DNA from: Zopfochytrium polystomum
Lineage: Eukaryota > Chytridiomycota > Chytridiomycetes > Chytridiales > Chytridiaceae
Length of the DNA: 64,000 bases
Direction: 5' to 3'
Assembly (NCBI GenBank): GCA_025765615.1
Contig: JAIVFJ010000245.1
Coordinates: 26,032-90,031, forward strand
Shown here: one piece after another, positions 8,849-19,933 of the stretch
Numbering within the stretch: position 1 is the first letter of the stretch
Layout: every line of letters begins with the position of its first letter
Notes under the pieces: model-generated
Database searches by the model: none
The model's input: the letters and a program-made list of their open reading frames with translations, nothing else
What the model was told of the DNA's origin: nothing
Translations under genes and position numbers: made by a program

Positions 8849-10273
8849 TCACTTCAAAATAACAGCCCCCTGCACCCCGCACGCACCCACACCGTTCACG
8901 CTCCTCACGTTCCCCAGCACCCACGGCAGGGTAATATTCCCCGGCGTCAATCCAACCCACGCGACTGCGCTCATCTCCACGACTCCAGCTCGCACCAACC
9001 CCCTTACGTCGACCGCGTACTCCCTCGGCGGCCACTCGAGAGTAAACGGTGCCGTCAAGTGGTCGACCTTTGCGCACCCCGTCTGCACCGTCACCCGCGC
9101 CGTCCCCGCACCGCCAAGCGAAAAAATAATGTACGAGCCGAGCGAGACGGCCGGCGGGCAAGTCGCGTTGGGGTCGGAGCTTGGGGCGGCGGCGGCGGCG
9201 AGGGTTTCCGAGAAGGAGCTGTCACCGGAGGCGGAGGGGAAGAAGGTGAGGTTGCCGGGTGCGAAGCGGAGTCCCTGGAGGTTGATGCCGTAGGCGGCGA
9301 GGCCGAGGCTGTTTACGGTGGGGCGCGAAAATTCGTCGATAAGGACGGTGCTGCAGGCGACGGGGGTAGGGAGGGCGCCGCTTGGGGAAGGGGAGGGATT
9401 GGAGGATGAGGATGAAGCGTCTTGACTTGCAGTTGAAGAAGCGGATTGAATCGTAACCGCGGGAGCAGCAGTGCTGACATTCGTTTTAGAGTTCCCGCCA
9501 TCGACGCCACTGGCACTCGATGCGCCGCGACGCAGGACAATGACTAGGACGACGACAACGACAATAATCAGCAAAACCACAGAGGCAGCGAGCCTGCCGT
9601 ACAGCAAGATAGAGCAGCGTCTCTTTGGTTCGTAGAGATTTTGGTTTTGTCTGAAGATGTTTGACTCATGCTTGTGGGTTTGTTGCATTCGCAGGAGCGG
9701 ACGCAGAGAGGTGGCTGCGGCAGCCTGTCCGGCCCTCGGCCAAGCGGATTTAGGAATAACGAGCACTGCATCGACGCCGTCCCGCCCTACAGCATCCGCA
9801 TCAACAACGTCCCGCAGTTCAGTGTCCTGGATTCTTTCCTTCACCCAGATGCAGCGACGGCCCAGTAGCACTCCAGCCCAAATAACGGCATCTTCCAGCT
9901 TAGAGGCGCCGGTCACGGGGATGATGGCCGGGTTCGAGGGACTGATGATGTGGTCGTCGAGGGACAAGGTGAAGCGGCGGTTGTCGACGAGGAAGATTTC
10001 AAAGCCAGGGTCGAGGGAGAAGTTATGGGCGGCGAGCGCGGACGAGACCAGTGAGAAGAGCGACGAAGCTGGGGCGGCTGGGTCGAATACGACAGAGAAG
10101 GCGACGGTCGAGCCGAGGACCAGGCAGTTGAGCGGACGATGGTTGCTGTCGTTGTCGGGGAGGATGGTGTCGGCATCGGCGCCGGCGACGGCGCCGAAGG
10201 CTTCCTCATCGGCTTGGGCGGAAGTGGCGCCCACTGCGTGGACGGCTGCTTGCGGGCTCTGTCGCCTCATCAT
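8849..10273 (-). CDS. Crinkler-like header membrane protein, copy B (intact)
   Basis: About 474 residues from the ATG at 10273 (upstream ATG 10327 would add 18). The order is header (LNCLVLGSTVAF, then FEIFLVDNRR and SPSNPAIIPVTGAS), a cytosolic linker with basic KRRCS, a single membrane span (ASVVLLIIVVVVVLVIV), a Ser-rich stalk, and an ectodomain with conserved cysteines and the sequon NLTFFPS. The positive side before the span predicts N-in/C-out. It is the closest relative of copy A. The ectodomain pattern (DEFSRP... NSLGL... YIIFSLGG...) resembles galactose-binding-like beta-sandwiches attached to fungal secreted proteins. The function is unknown; surface binding with an intracellular CRN-like module is inference. 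Confidence 0.75.
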   Translation of the reverse strand: MMRRQSPQAAVHAVGATSAQADEEAFGAVAGADADTILPDNDSNHRPLNCLVLGSTVAFSVVFDPAAPASSLFSLVSSALAAHNFSLDPGFEIFLVDNRRFTLSLDDHIISPSNPAIIPVTGASKLEDAVIWAGVLLGRRCIWVKERIQDTELRDVVDADAVGRDGVDAVLVIPKSAWPRAGQAAAATSLRPLLRMQQTHKHESNIFRQNQNLYEPKRRCSILLYGRLAASVVLLIIVVVVVLVIVLRRGASSASGVDGGNSKTNVSTAAPAVTIQSASSTASQDASSSSSNPSPSPSGALPTPVACSTVLIDEFSRPTVNSLGLAAYGINLQGLRFAPGNLTFFPSASGDSSFSETLAAAAAPSSDPNATCPPAVSLGSYIIFSLGGAGTARVTVQTGCAKVDHLTAPFTLEWPPREYAVDVRGLVRAGVVEMSAVAWVGLTPGNITLPWVLGNVRSVNGVGACGVQGAVILK

Positions 10274-10551
10274 GCAGGCAAGGCGAAAAAAAAGGCGACC
10301 AAACACGCCGCCGAATCGGGCTCTCATTTACAGCTATTCCGGTGAATACTGATTTGTTTTTCGTGTCCAATGCTTGTTGCGTCTGCGCCCGGAATTCCGG
10401 CTAGTTTGATTGGCAAATCGGAGACACAGCGCAGTCTTGACGGCAAACGCTATGCGTGGAAGTGCTGCACACGCAAGATAAAAAGCAGCGGTGAGGCCAA
10501 AAGAGTCCACTCCATAGGCAATTCTTCTATTTCCAATCTTCCCCTCTCGCC

Positions 10552-12362
10552 TCAAGGTATCATTGTCGCCCCCGCCAACGCACAATCGTCAACGTCGCTG
10601 ACGCCTCTAAAATCGGCCAAACTCCACGACACGCCCCTATCCGCAAACACCATATTCTCCCACACCACCGCGCTCAGATTCGCGCTGGCGCCCACCCCAG
10701 CCAGCCTGTCGACGTCGATCACAAAGTCCGTCGGCGGCGACGCCGTGAGATTGAACGCGGCCGACTTGTGGACGACCTTGGCGCACCCGACCTGCACATT
10801 AATGTGGAACGTGCCAGAGCCGGCCATCGAGAACGCGACGTACCGACCGAACGAGGGTGCCGCTTTGCAGGTCGTGGTGGTGCCGTTGTCGGCTATGATG
10901 ACGTCGCGGACGTTTTCGTAGTAGTAGCCCGTGTACCCCGAAGGGAAGAAGGTGAGGTTGGAGGTCCACGCCAGCGCCTGGATGTCGCCGCCGGCGCCGG
11001 TGACGAGACCTACGTTGTTGGTGTTGGGGCGCGTAAAGTCGTCAAAGAGCGTGGTCTTGCAGTTTGCGTTGGGCGTCGACTTTGGGGGGGCGGGTGGACC
11101 GTCGGTTGTGGGAGGGGCGGATTGCGATGGAAGCGGTTTGTGGGTGACCACAACGGCGACGATGGCGAGGATCGTGGCAAGGACGACAAGGACGCCGACG
11201 ATGAGGAGGATCCGGCGGACTGTCAGCTGGTTACGCTTGTATTGCTCGGAGCCGGGCTTTGTCGGGAGCGCCGGGAGGGTCGGAGGGTAAAGGTAGTAGC
11301 CCTCTACAAGTCCTCTGCCGTCGGGTGTGTAGCTCCCTTGGTAGACGGACTCGTCCAAGGACGTGTTCCTGGTCTGGAAAGAGCTTATCGTTCCTCCGTG
11401 CCCGTACGGCAGCACGTTGCTTGCGGTGGAAGTGGACAGCGATCTTCTTGGTGGCATGGTCATCTGGGGGACCATTGTCGGATAGAAGGATTCTTGCGAT
11501 GCGGACCGCGGTGGCGGAACTGGTCTGGGCCCGAGGACAGAGACGGCTCCCGGGACACCCCCAACCATTCCCACCACCATACCGCTGGTGGGCGTCGTTG
11601 CACCACCGGTGACGTCCGCGGATCCGTCGGGACGAGCACCAGCACGTCGACGCCTGTCCCGCCAACGGCCTCCATATCGATCAGGTCCCGCAGCGCCGCG
11701 CTCTTCATCGGACCGTTCACCCACATGCATCTCCCAGCGAGGAGCACCACTGTCCGTTCGACGACGTCCTCCTCGTGCATTGATGACGTGATCGCAGCGA
11801 ACGCCGGGTTGCTAGGATGCAGCATTCTGTCTGACGGCAGCAGGGTCGGGTTCGTCGGCGACCGATTGTTCACCAGAAAGAGCTCGATGGACCTCTTGAC
11901 GGTAAGATTCAGGCCGAGCGCGCTGAGCATGGCCGAGATGGAAAAGGTCAGGGACGAGACGGGCAGCGACGAGTCGTTGAAAGGGACCGAGAAGGGGATG
12001 GCTGAGCCGAGGACGAGGCAGTTGAGGAAACGGGGTTTTGAGTGGTATGCGGGCGGCGGCAACCCGCTGTTGCGTGCCGCGTCGTGATGGAGCTGGCCGA
12101 GCTTGTCCATGGGACGCTGGTGCAGGGACCTTTTGGTGCTCAAAGCGTCGTAGTCGTTGCTTTTCCGGTCGGAGGAAGTTCTGGCGCGGCTGACAGTAGT
12201 GGCGCCCTTGGTCACGCCGCCCTCGGCGACGTCCCTGGCGCTCAGGCCCTCCTCCCATCTGCTGTCGTCACGACTTGGACGGCGATGGTCGCGGCGGCTG
12301 GGGACACCGTCGTCGTTGTTGTCGTCAAGCTCGTTCTCTTCTGCAGTGAGCCGGCGCGGCAT
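10552..12362 (-). CDS. Crinkler-like header membrane protein, copy C (frame break)
   Basis: From ATG 12362. An acidic/basic N-terminal extension is followed by the header (RFLNCLVLGSAIPF, then ELFLVNNRS and a long MHEEDVVERTVVLLAGRCMW block), a Pro/Ser-rich linker, a membrane span (LLIVGVLVVLATILAIVAVVV) and an ectodomain (LFDDFTRPNTNNVGL, NLTFFPSGYTGYYYEN). The reading frame changes near 11625: copy D has one more base there, so either a real deletion or a sequence error. A consensus donor (GTAAGT, about 12416) upstream of the ATG and an acceptor near 12345 allow an alternative spliced 5' end. C and D form a subfamily distinct from A and B. Confidence 0.6.
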
Positions 12363-13099
12363 TAATTCCGCAGTGATGGGATGATGATGTTTGGGAAAGA
12401 AGTCGAGAAACTTACCTTTTTCGTCTGAAGAAGAACAGTTTGCTTTGAACGCAGCTGGGAGGCCTCCAGACAGACCCCGACAGACAGAGGTCAAGTGAAA
12501 TGTGAAAGTTTGGAAAGGACCTGTCTGTTCAAGAAGAATCCAAGTATTTTTGGGCTCTTCCAAAAAGGGCAAGCCGGATTCGAGGCAGACACAAGTCAGG
12601 GAGATTGTCGGCGCGCTTGGAAAGAAACGCAAGTTTGGAAACGCCACCCCAGAAACCTTTCCCTTCGGGCGATAATGGCGCCGTTGCCGAAACACGCCGG
12701 AAAGGAAGTTCGAAGTCGTTGCCTAGTGGAGCTAGCTGTTACTGCTTCACTTGCCCAAAACGGGAAGGGCCAAGCACTCCATCCCAATATCTTGCCGTCG
12801 TCATTGCAATTGACTGAATGTCGAAAGAAGGGATGGAACGAGTGAGAGGCGAATACCGAAACTGTTCGCTTGAATTTTTTTGTGCCGTCATGCCTCCAAA
12901 TCATCCATTGTGGCGGTTGTTTATCCTAATTTGAGCGCATCACTAAGTCTTGTTCCCCTCGGTTTGTTGTTGACCAAATGGAACAACGCCAAACGCACCC
13001 GCCAAGTTCTTCATGAGTAGCAAAGATAAAGGGCAGCTGTCAAACGAAAGCAATCTTTTCTATCCTTATAATACACACCACCATTCTCCCCCTCGCACC
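12363..13099. other. intergenic, copy C to copy D
   Basis: It holds the 5' flank of copy C, including a possible 5' exon, and the 3' flank of copy D. No other gene is recognisable. Confidence 0.3.
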
Positions 13100-14638
13100 T
13101 CACGGAATCATTGACGCCCCCGTCAGCGCACAATCGTTGATATCGCTCACCCCTCTAAAATTGGCCAAACTCCACGTAACACCCTTATCCGCAAACACCA
13201 TATTCTCCCACACTACGGCGCTCAAATCCGCGCTGGCGTTGACACCGGCCACCTTGTCCACATCCACAACAAAATCCATTGGCGGCGTCGTGACGTTGAA
13301 CGTGGTCGACACGTGCACGGCCTTGCTGCACCCGACCTGCAGGTTGATGTGGAACGTGCCGGACCCGCCCATCGAGAACGCGAGGTACTTGCCGAACGAC
13401 GGCGCCGCCCTGCACGTCGTGGTGGTACCGTTGGCCGCGATGATGACGTCGCGGATGTTTTCGTAGTAGTAACCGGTGTAACCCGACGGGAAGAAGGTCA
13501 GGTTGGTCGACCACGCCAGCGCCTGGATGTCGCCACCGGAGCCGGTGATGAGGCCGACGTTGTTGGTGTTGGGGCGCGTAAAGTCGTCAAAGAGCGTGGT
13601 CTTGCAGTTTGCGTTGGGCGTCGGTTTTGCCGTGGTGCCGCCCGTGGCAGAGGAGGCGGGCTGCGTCTGGGATTGTTTACGGCTGACAACCACCGCGACG
13701 ACGGCGAGGACCATGGCGACGACGATAACGGCGCCGACGACAAAGAGGATCCGGCGGACGGTCATTTGCTTCCGCTTTGCGTCGTCCGGGTCCAGCTTTA
13801 CCGGGTGCGACGGCATCCTCGGAGGGTACGGGTACGCGTCCGCCACGAGTCCTCGCGCGTCCTGGTAGCTCGGTTGGTACGACGAATAGATGGACGGGTT
13901 CCGGCTCTGGCCGTACCGCAGCGTCCCTCCCGGATTCCCGTACGTCAGCACGTTGCTTCCCGTCGACACCGACACCGATCGCATCGGCGGCACCGGCGAC
14001 GGGTACGCGACGGACATGGGTTGGAAGGATTCCAACGACGACCGCCTTGGTGGAGCGGAGGGCCTGTGGCCGATGACCGAGACCGCCCCGGCGACGCTTC
14101 CGACCCTTCCGACTACCAGCCCGCTGGAGGGCGTCGTCGCACCGCCCATGGCTGCGCGTGGGTCCGTCGGGACGAGAACGAGCACGTCGACGCCGATTCC
14201 GCCTACGGCTTCCATGTCGATCAAGTCTCGCAGCGCCGCGCTCTTCATCGGGCCGTTCACCCACATGCACCTCCCTGCCAGCAGCACCACGGTGCGTTCG
14301 ACAACGTCCTCCTCGTGCATGGATGACGTGATTGCCGCAAACGCAGGGTTGCTGGGGTGCAGGATGCTGTCGGTCGGCAGCAGGGTGGGGTTCGTCGCGG
14401 AGCGATTGTTGACCAGGAAGAGCTCCAGGGGCCTCTTGTGGTTGAGGTTCAGGCCGAGGGCGCTGAGCATGGCCGAGATGGAAAAGGTCAGGGAGGAGAC
14501 GGGCAAGGAAGAGTCGCTGAAAGGGATAGAGAACGGGATGGCTGAGCCCAGCACGAGACAGTTGAGGAAGCGGGGTTTGGAGTTGTAAGCGGGTGGAGGG
14601 GCAAGGGCAGACGTCCCGCTGTTTTTGCTGTGCGTCAT
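13100..14638 (-). CDS. Crinkler-like header membrane protein, copy D
   Basis: 512 residues from ATG 14638, uninterrupted. The architecture matches copy C: PPPAYNSKPRFLNCLVLGS header, a 150-residue globular part ending VDVLVLVPTDPR, a Ser/Pro/Tyr-rich linker, a membrane span (ILFVVGAVIVVAMVLAVVAVVV), and an ectodomain with FDDFTRPNTNNVGL, sequon NLTFFPS and cysteines. The true gene may begin at ATG 14945, where an Ala/Asn/His-rich N terminus homologous to that of copy C is open in the neighbouring frame. One extra A in a short A-run near 14612 separates the two frames. Confidence 0.75.
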   Translation of the reverse strand: MTHSKNSGTSALAPPPAYNSKPRFLNCLVLGSAIPFSIPFSDSSLPVSSLTFSISAMLSALGLNLNHKRPLELFLVNNRSATNPTLLPTDSILHPSNPAFAAITSSMHEEDVVERTVVLLAGRCMWVNGPMKSAALRDLIDMEAVGGIGVDVLVLVPTDPRAAMGGATTPSSGLVVGRVGSVAGAVSVIGHRPSAPPRRSSLESFQPMSVAYPSPVPPMRSVSVSTGSNVLTYGNPGGTLRYGQSRNPSIYSSYQPSYQDARGLVADAYPYPPRMPSHPVKLDPDDAKRKQMTVRRILFVVGAVIVVAMVLAVVAVVVSRKQSQTQPASSATGGTTAKPTPNANCKTTLFDDFTRPNTNNVGLITGSGGDIQALAWSTNLTFFPSGYTGYYYENIRDVIIAANGTTTTCRAAPSFGKYLAFSMGGSGTFHINLQVGCSKAVHVSTTFNVTTPPMDFVVDVDKVAGVNASADLSAVVWENMVFADKGVTWSLANFRGVSDINDCALTGASMIP

Positions 14639-14945
14639 GCTGCTGCTGGAGCTTCATCAGGGGCTGCAGCTGCACCAGAGTCTTGGCGTTGTAGCCGTCC
14701 ATAATGCCGCTGCCTGCGGAGGAGGATCTGCTGTGCCTGCGTATGGAGTTTGCCGTCCCGGCATTCGCGTGTGCGTGTGGGATGATGGCGTTTGGGACGT
14801 CGTTGCCGTTGCTGACAGCTCCCCAGCTGCTGTGGGCATGATGATTGCTCCTGTTGGCGTTGGCGGCGGCGAAGGCGGCGGCGTAGGCGGAGGCGGCGTC
14901 GGCGCCGACGTCCTCGACTTCGCTGTTGACCGATCCGCGGCGCAT

Positions 14946-15373
14946 CGGCAGGAGGGCGGAAGCAAGTGCGAGAAGACGAGACAAAAAAAAATGGAAGCGG
15001 CTGGCGGGAAAGAGGAGGAGACAGAGAGGGGAGACACAACGACCGCCGCACACACTGCGTGCTCCACGATGTTTGTTTCTGAGACAAACAAGCGCTCTTT
15101 CTAAAAATGGCAGGAGCGGAAAAACGGAAAAAGCTAAACACAAAAATGCGCAAACAACCGAACCAAAAACCGCCAAGACTGAAGAGTCCAACTTCGCAGA
15201 CGCATTGGGACATTGAGCGGTTGTGTGTGTGTGTGTGTGCGCGTTAATCAAAGTAGCAGAGATGAAACGAGGAACGAGCCGCCGGAATTTAACTACCTTG
15301 CGTGGGCAATGCGCGCTATTCGTCGGGGGGCGCCCGACGAGAAAGTCTCCCACCCGATTTCCAGCGGGAACCA
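14946..15373. other. divergent intergenic region with TG microsatellite
   Basis: Between copy D (minus) and the TMBIM gene (plus). It contains a TG dinucleotide run at about 15222-15240 and no coding signal. It presumably carries the promoters of both. Confidence 0.4.
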
Positions 15374-16364
15374 ATGATGAAGGCGCTCCCTACCAGCAGC
15401 ATCAGCATCAGCAGCAGGCAGCCGCAGCGTTCTCAGTCGCCAGCGCCACCGCCGTACTCTCCTGCTCCCAGCAATCCTCCACGCGTCTTGCCATCCAATC
15501 AATCCCCTCGCGCTTCCGTCTTCTCCCCTGATCTCCAAACCCGGACAGTCAATCCCGCAGCCGGGTTGCCGCTGCCCGCGACCCAACCTCCTGCTTCAAA
15601 CCTAGAACATGCCCGCAGCGGGAAACGGCTCGCCTATGTGAGCAAAGTGCATTCGATTTTGGCTGGCCAGATGGACGTCAAAGTCGTCGTCTCGGCTCTC
15701 TTCTACTTCCATCCCGTAATGAACGCGTGGCTGGCGCAAAGACCTTGGGCCTTTTATGGAACGATTATCGCTTCAATCGTGGTGCTGATAGCTGTGTACT
15801 TCTTTGAGAAGAAGAAAGCCCTGGAACTAGTGAGTCTTGACGCAGGTGCTCGTTCTTGACAGAATGACATCAACCCAATAGCATGCTGCTTTTTACCTTT
15901 ACTCTCTGCGAGTCGTTCCTCATCGGCACCCCTGCGATCTCTACAACTCTCAAGCGATCCTCCACGCCACCATCATCGTCCTGGTTTTCTTCGCGTCCCT
16001 CACCCTCGTCACATTCCAGTCGCGCGTCCGCTTCGAAGGGCTCGCCCCGTTTCTTTTTGGCGCAATGATGGTTGTTTTCGTCGGCTTGCTGTTTGGCGCG
16101 CTTTTTCGATACAGCCGCGCCTGGATTCTGCCGGTGCTGGTCGTTGCGGGCATCGTTTTCTCCGGGTTTGTGGTGTTGGACACGTACAATATCTTGCGGC
16201 GGTTGGATGAAGATGAATACATTGCGGGCTCGTTGCAGGTAGGTGGGTTCGGCTGGGGGGATGCGCTAGAGCTGACAGCACGTTTACGTTTTTTTCTTCC
16301 ATAGCTATACCTTGATATCGTTATGATTTTCGTTTGTTTTGCTTCAATTAATCGGCTGTGGTAG
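15374..16364 (+). CDS. Lifeguard/TMBIM (Bax inhibitor-1) family membrane protein
   Basis: A multi-span ER/Golgi membrane protein of the UPF0005 family, linked to calcium leak and cell-death control in other eukaryotes. ATG 15374 opens a Pro/Ser-rich cytosolic N terminus. Recognisable core: FYGTIIASIVVLIAVYF, CESFLIGT, QAILHATIIVLVFF, FAGLM-like segments, VLDTYNILRRLDEDEY and LYLDIVMIF. Introns: about 15830-15881 and 16239-16304 (66 nt, GTAGGT...CATAG). Around 15863-15935 the family-typical piece MLLFTFTLCESFLIGT is in a different frame from both sides. This implies two missing bases, one in a CCCC run near 15930. Confidence 0.8.
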
Positions 16365-16419
16365 AGGAGGGCGACGGTGATGTCACTTACCAGCAGTAAA
16401 TGAAAAGTGCTCACCAAGG

Positions 16420-16735
16420 CAAAGGGGATCCCGAAGCGGTCCTTGAATTCTTGGGGGCAAAGAGAAGCCAGCCTCGAGTGGTGGCGCGCGACGGGTTTGA
16501 ATCGAACGTTTGACGTCGGCTCGGTGCGTCCTGAGCGGCTCCACTTTGGGCCTTTCTCCGGCGAATACCGATTGCGCTGGAAGTCGAGCCGGACGCCTGA
16601 ACTCATGGGCTGGCTGACCAAGTGGGTGCAAGAGTAGTGACGCGCAAGTGCGGGGTCAGTGGTGTAGACCTGAGGTGGGATGACGCAGCAATAGATACAA
16701 GGGGTCTGAATCTTTTTTGCGAGCTGTAGCTTCAT
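16420..16735 (-). other. possible unrecognised minus-strand exon
   Basis: From ATG 16735 an open frame of about 105 codons with coding-like composition (KKIQTPCIYCC, then VRLDFQRNRYSPEKGPKW) reaches GTGAGC and GTAAGT donor-like sites at about 16400-16425. It then continues only as the mirror of the TMBIM exons. Third codon positions coincide with those of a plus-strand open stretch, so composition cannot decide the strand. No family is recognised. It would be convergent with the TMBIM gene. Confidence 0.25.
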
Positions 16736-16916
16736 AATTTCTCCCAGCTCGACAATCAACAGTGCGTGTGCTGTGTGTGTGTGTGTGCGTGTGTGTGTGT
16801 GCCTGCAATGCCACTCACGTGATCGCCCCGATTTGGAAGTTTGCAAGATCCCCAAGACGAGGAAACATCAAGAGCACGCGCACCGCCACGCTGCTCAAAA
16901 AACAACACAAACAACA

Positions 16917-16951
16917 ATGCATAAGCGCTACAGGAACCCGCCGCCGCGCCT

Positions 16952-16983
<32 letters not shown>

Positions 16984-19047
16984 TACCTCGCCGCGGCACA
17001 CCCTGGCAGCTTCTCTTGCTGCTGCTGCCGCTGTCGGCCACTGCTATCGTCCACGACCTCTCCCCGTTACTTCCTTCCTCCCATTCAGCCACCGCGCCCG
17101 CTGCTGTATTCGCAGCCGCCGCAGCTACGCGGCACGACCCGACACATGTTCTCGGCACCGCCACCGGCTCCGGTGGCGAAATCCGCCACTCAACCAGAGC
17201 GTCCACGGCGCCTCTGCTTCCCCTCCAAGCCGCTGCACTCGTGTCCTCCGCAACAACTTCAAATGTCAGCCTCGAAGATCTCGCGGCTACCATCGAGTCT
17301 GTCCGCACGGACTGGGGAGTCAACGGGCTCGCCGCCGCAATCGTAAAGGACGGACAGGTTGTGTTCTCCAGAGGCTTCGGAGCCAAGTACAACGTTTCTG
17401 CGAATGCCACCGCTGCGGAGGCTGCGGATGCGGCCGTCACAAACCGAACGCTGTTCCAGATCAGATCGTTGACAAAGGCGTTCACGTCGTTCTTGGTCGG
17501 GCTCGCGGTGCAAGACGGTCTCGTTAAATGGAAGGACAGGCTGGCGGACGTCTGGCCAGACCTGAAACTTCCTGATCCTGAAGCGGTGGACCGCGCAACC
17601 TTTCTGGATGCACTGTCTCACAGAACGGTAAGCGGTTGAGATTTTCTGCGAAGTATGCCTCTAAATTAATATACTCTTAGGGCTTGCCTCGGCACGATCT
17701 CCTCATCGGCATATACAACGACTCCCAGTCCTTCGTGACGAAACTGGGCGACGTCACCCAATCTCTCGAGTTCAGGGAGGGCTTTCAGTACACGAACCTC
17801 CTGTACGCCATCATTGGTGACATTCTCCCCGCGTTAAGCAACAGCAGCATGTCCAGACTTCTTCGCGATTCGCATCTTTACGCCTTTGGGGATGAGCGAC
17901 TCGCTTTTTCCCTTGTCGGCGAGCGCGGGACAACCGAAACGCCGCTCGAGGGTTCGCGTTCAACGGAAATGAGCTCCTTGGCGACACCAACTTTGCGATC
18001 GATACGACAGCGGCCGCGGGGTCGATTGTATCGAGCGCCTCTGACAGTAAGTGAAGGTGCTACCCGTGTCCATCTATAGCCTTTCCACTGAACCATCAAA
18101 GTGGGTCGCTGGCTGCCTTTGATTTTAGCCCAGGGCGTTCTGCCCTAACGGCACATCCTTGATCTCATCCGACCTGTTCCAAACACTCGTCGCTCCACGT
18201 GTCGTGGCGAGCGCGTCAGCGGATAGCCAGTTGCCAACATGTAAGTATCTTTGCTCACGAATTGAACTATGCGTCTGCAATGAATCTTCCCGTCCCATTT
18301 AGACGCGCTTGGCTGGTTCGTTGACCAATACCGTGGACTGAACCGAGTGAGGCACGACGGCGGCAGTCCTGGATTTACCAGCCAAATAGTTGTTTTTCCT
18401 CAACACGGCTTAGCGGTCGTCGTGCTGGCGAACAGAGGCGTCACCTACGCTCCGTTTATTCTTGCAAACACTTTGGCAGACGCGTAAGTCTCTTTCCAGG
18501 ATATCTGAACGCGAGCCGATCACTAACACAATACCCAACAGCTTTTTGTTTTCCCCAGGCCCCGATCGACTGGAACGGACTCGTCCGCAACCTCAAACAG
18601 CAGCAGGACGCTGCGAACCAAGACCTCGTCCAACAGCTGCTGAACCTTCGCGATCCCAGCAAGCCGACCACTCTCGCATCGCCCAGCGACTACGCCGGCT
18701 CATTCTCCCACCCCACCTACGGCACTCTCGAAATCGCTCCCGCACCGTCACTCAACGCGTCGGAATCAACTTCTATGGAGCTGACCGCAACGCTCGCGTT
18801 CTCGTCCCGTGTCGGCGGCGCCCAGACGTTCCGCCTGTCGCACTGGTACAACGACACGTTTGGGCTGTTCTTCACCGAGATCTTGAACGAGCTGTTGCCG
18901 GATGGGATAGGGTCTGCGGTGGCGCCGCGCTTTTTCGCCTCGTTTGCGGTCGGAAGGACCGAAGGCGGCGGTAGGAGTGGGCGTGTGAGTAGTGTGAGCG
19001 TTCCGTTCGAGCCGACAACGGATGCTATCGTGTTTCGCCGCGTTTAG
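16917..19047 (+). CDS. beta-lactamase-related serine hydrolase (family S12)
   Basis: Five exons: 16917-17627, 17681-18046, 18102-18240, 18303-18483 and 18542-19047, with introns of 53-62 nt. The N terminus has ten glutamines and then a signal anchor (WQLLLLLLPLSATA). The catalytic SxxK is visible in RSLTKAFTSF, the YxN motif in FQYTNLLYA, and an HxG-like motif in FPQHGLAVVV, as in class C beta-lactamase-like hydrolases and D-aminopeptidases. Their usual substrates are peptides or esters, and LACTB-type members are common in fungi. The C-terminal domain runs to the stop at 19047. Frame changes near 17870, 17950, 18135 and 18550 interrupt the reading, but each frame keeps family-like sequence (FTPLGMSDSLFP, GFAFNGNELLGD). 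Confidence 0.75.
16953..16982 (+). repeat. (CAG)10 coding microsatellite
   Basis: Ten perfect CAG codons encode a glutamine run just before the signal anchor of the S12 hydrolase. It is likely length-variable. Confidence 0.9.
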
Positions 19048-19350
19048 GGACGTGCGATTTAATATGAAAAACTTTTGTTCTCCGTTGTTTGTCAGCGACG
19101 GAGTCAACACACGTCGGAAAGGTTCAAACGAGGTCCGAGCGGGAAGTTGCATAGGGTGTGCGATTACCGCGCTTCTCCACGAAGGTATCGTGGAGGCAGA
19201 GGATGTCTCGCGATGCACAAGTGTCATTATGGACAGCCGTAAAAGATTGAGAGTCCACCAACTTTTTGGTGTTGCACAGCAAACATATTGGAGCGCATCC
19301 GGCTTATAAAGTGCACTAGCGACGCCGGAGACTGCTTCTGCGAACGGCGC

Positions 19351-19933
19351 ATGCACATGGGCGCGGTTTTTCTCGCACGTTGCCGCCTCGAAAGGTACTG
19401 CACTGGTTGAGTTTTGCGTGCAAAGTTACAGGATACCGCTGTCGACACAGGAGGAAGAGTTCGAGGGTGATGTCTTTGTTCCACCTGCTGACGAGTCAGA
19501 GAAGATCAGAAAAGTTCGCGAGCAACTTGAGAGGAACAAGGCACTCCGTTTATTTTTCTACGCCGAGGGGAAGAGGACAGAACTTTGGCAGATTCGGCGG
19601 CTATCATTCAAAACCTCGAGACTGGCGCAGATCAGGCGACGTATAAACAAGTTTAGGCTCTTGCAGATGCAAACAGGAGGAAGGTTTCCACCGCCGCAAG
19701 CGCCTTATGTAATCAAAGCGCAGAATAATAAATTCAGCAGTAGAGGTTCGAGGTCGCCGCGGCGTGCTCCTCAGCCCTTCATTTTTATTTTGGGCTCAAG
19801 AAAGCGAAGATTCACAAATTACGCGCCCACTTTCTGTGCTCAACGATTTTCCTTTCGTTTTCCTTTTGAGAGGTGGGTGCAGGAGAGGTGTAGGTGCTTA
19901 AGGTCTCGGGTTGCTTGTCTTTGGTTGGTCTGA
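19351..19933 (+). CDS. unrecognised small basic protein
   Basis: ATG 19351, a possible short intron 19395-19431 (37 nt, GTACTG...TTACAG), then a strongly charged frame (QEEEFEGDVFVPPADESEKI, then LRLFFYAEGKRTELWQIRR). The part to about 19680 looks coding; the remainder to 19933 is doubtful and may be 3' flank. The N terminus could be a mitochondrial leader. The intron is unusually short. No family is recognised. 19048-19350 upstream shows nothing. Confidence 0.35.

Noticed and set aside
6748..14945. the tandem header copies as a CRISPR-like or satellite repeat
   Set aside because: The repetition is of whole diverged coding genes, not short identical units.
13677..15374. 565-codon minus-strand open frame
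   Set aside because: Its 3' two thirds overlap header copy D in another frame; only the stretch near 14610-14945 carries plausible coding, as a 5' extension of copy D.
16470..16520. GGTTTGAATCGAAC resembling a tRNA T-loop
   Set aside because: No acceptor, D or anticodon stem can be drawn around it.
16407..16637. plus-strand frame ending LTKWVQE as a WW-repeat unit
   Set aside because: It has a single EWWR by chance, no ATG, and no repeat periodicity.
15950..16855. 301-codon minus-strand frame opposite the TMBIM gene
   Set aside because: Most is the mirror of TMBIM exons with the same third positions; only 16420-16735 is kept as a weak possibility.
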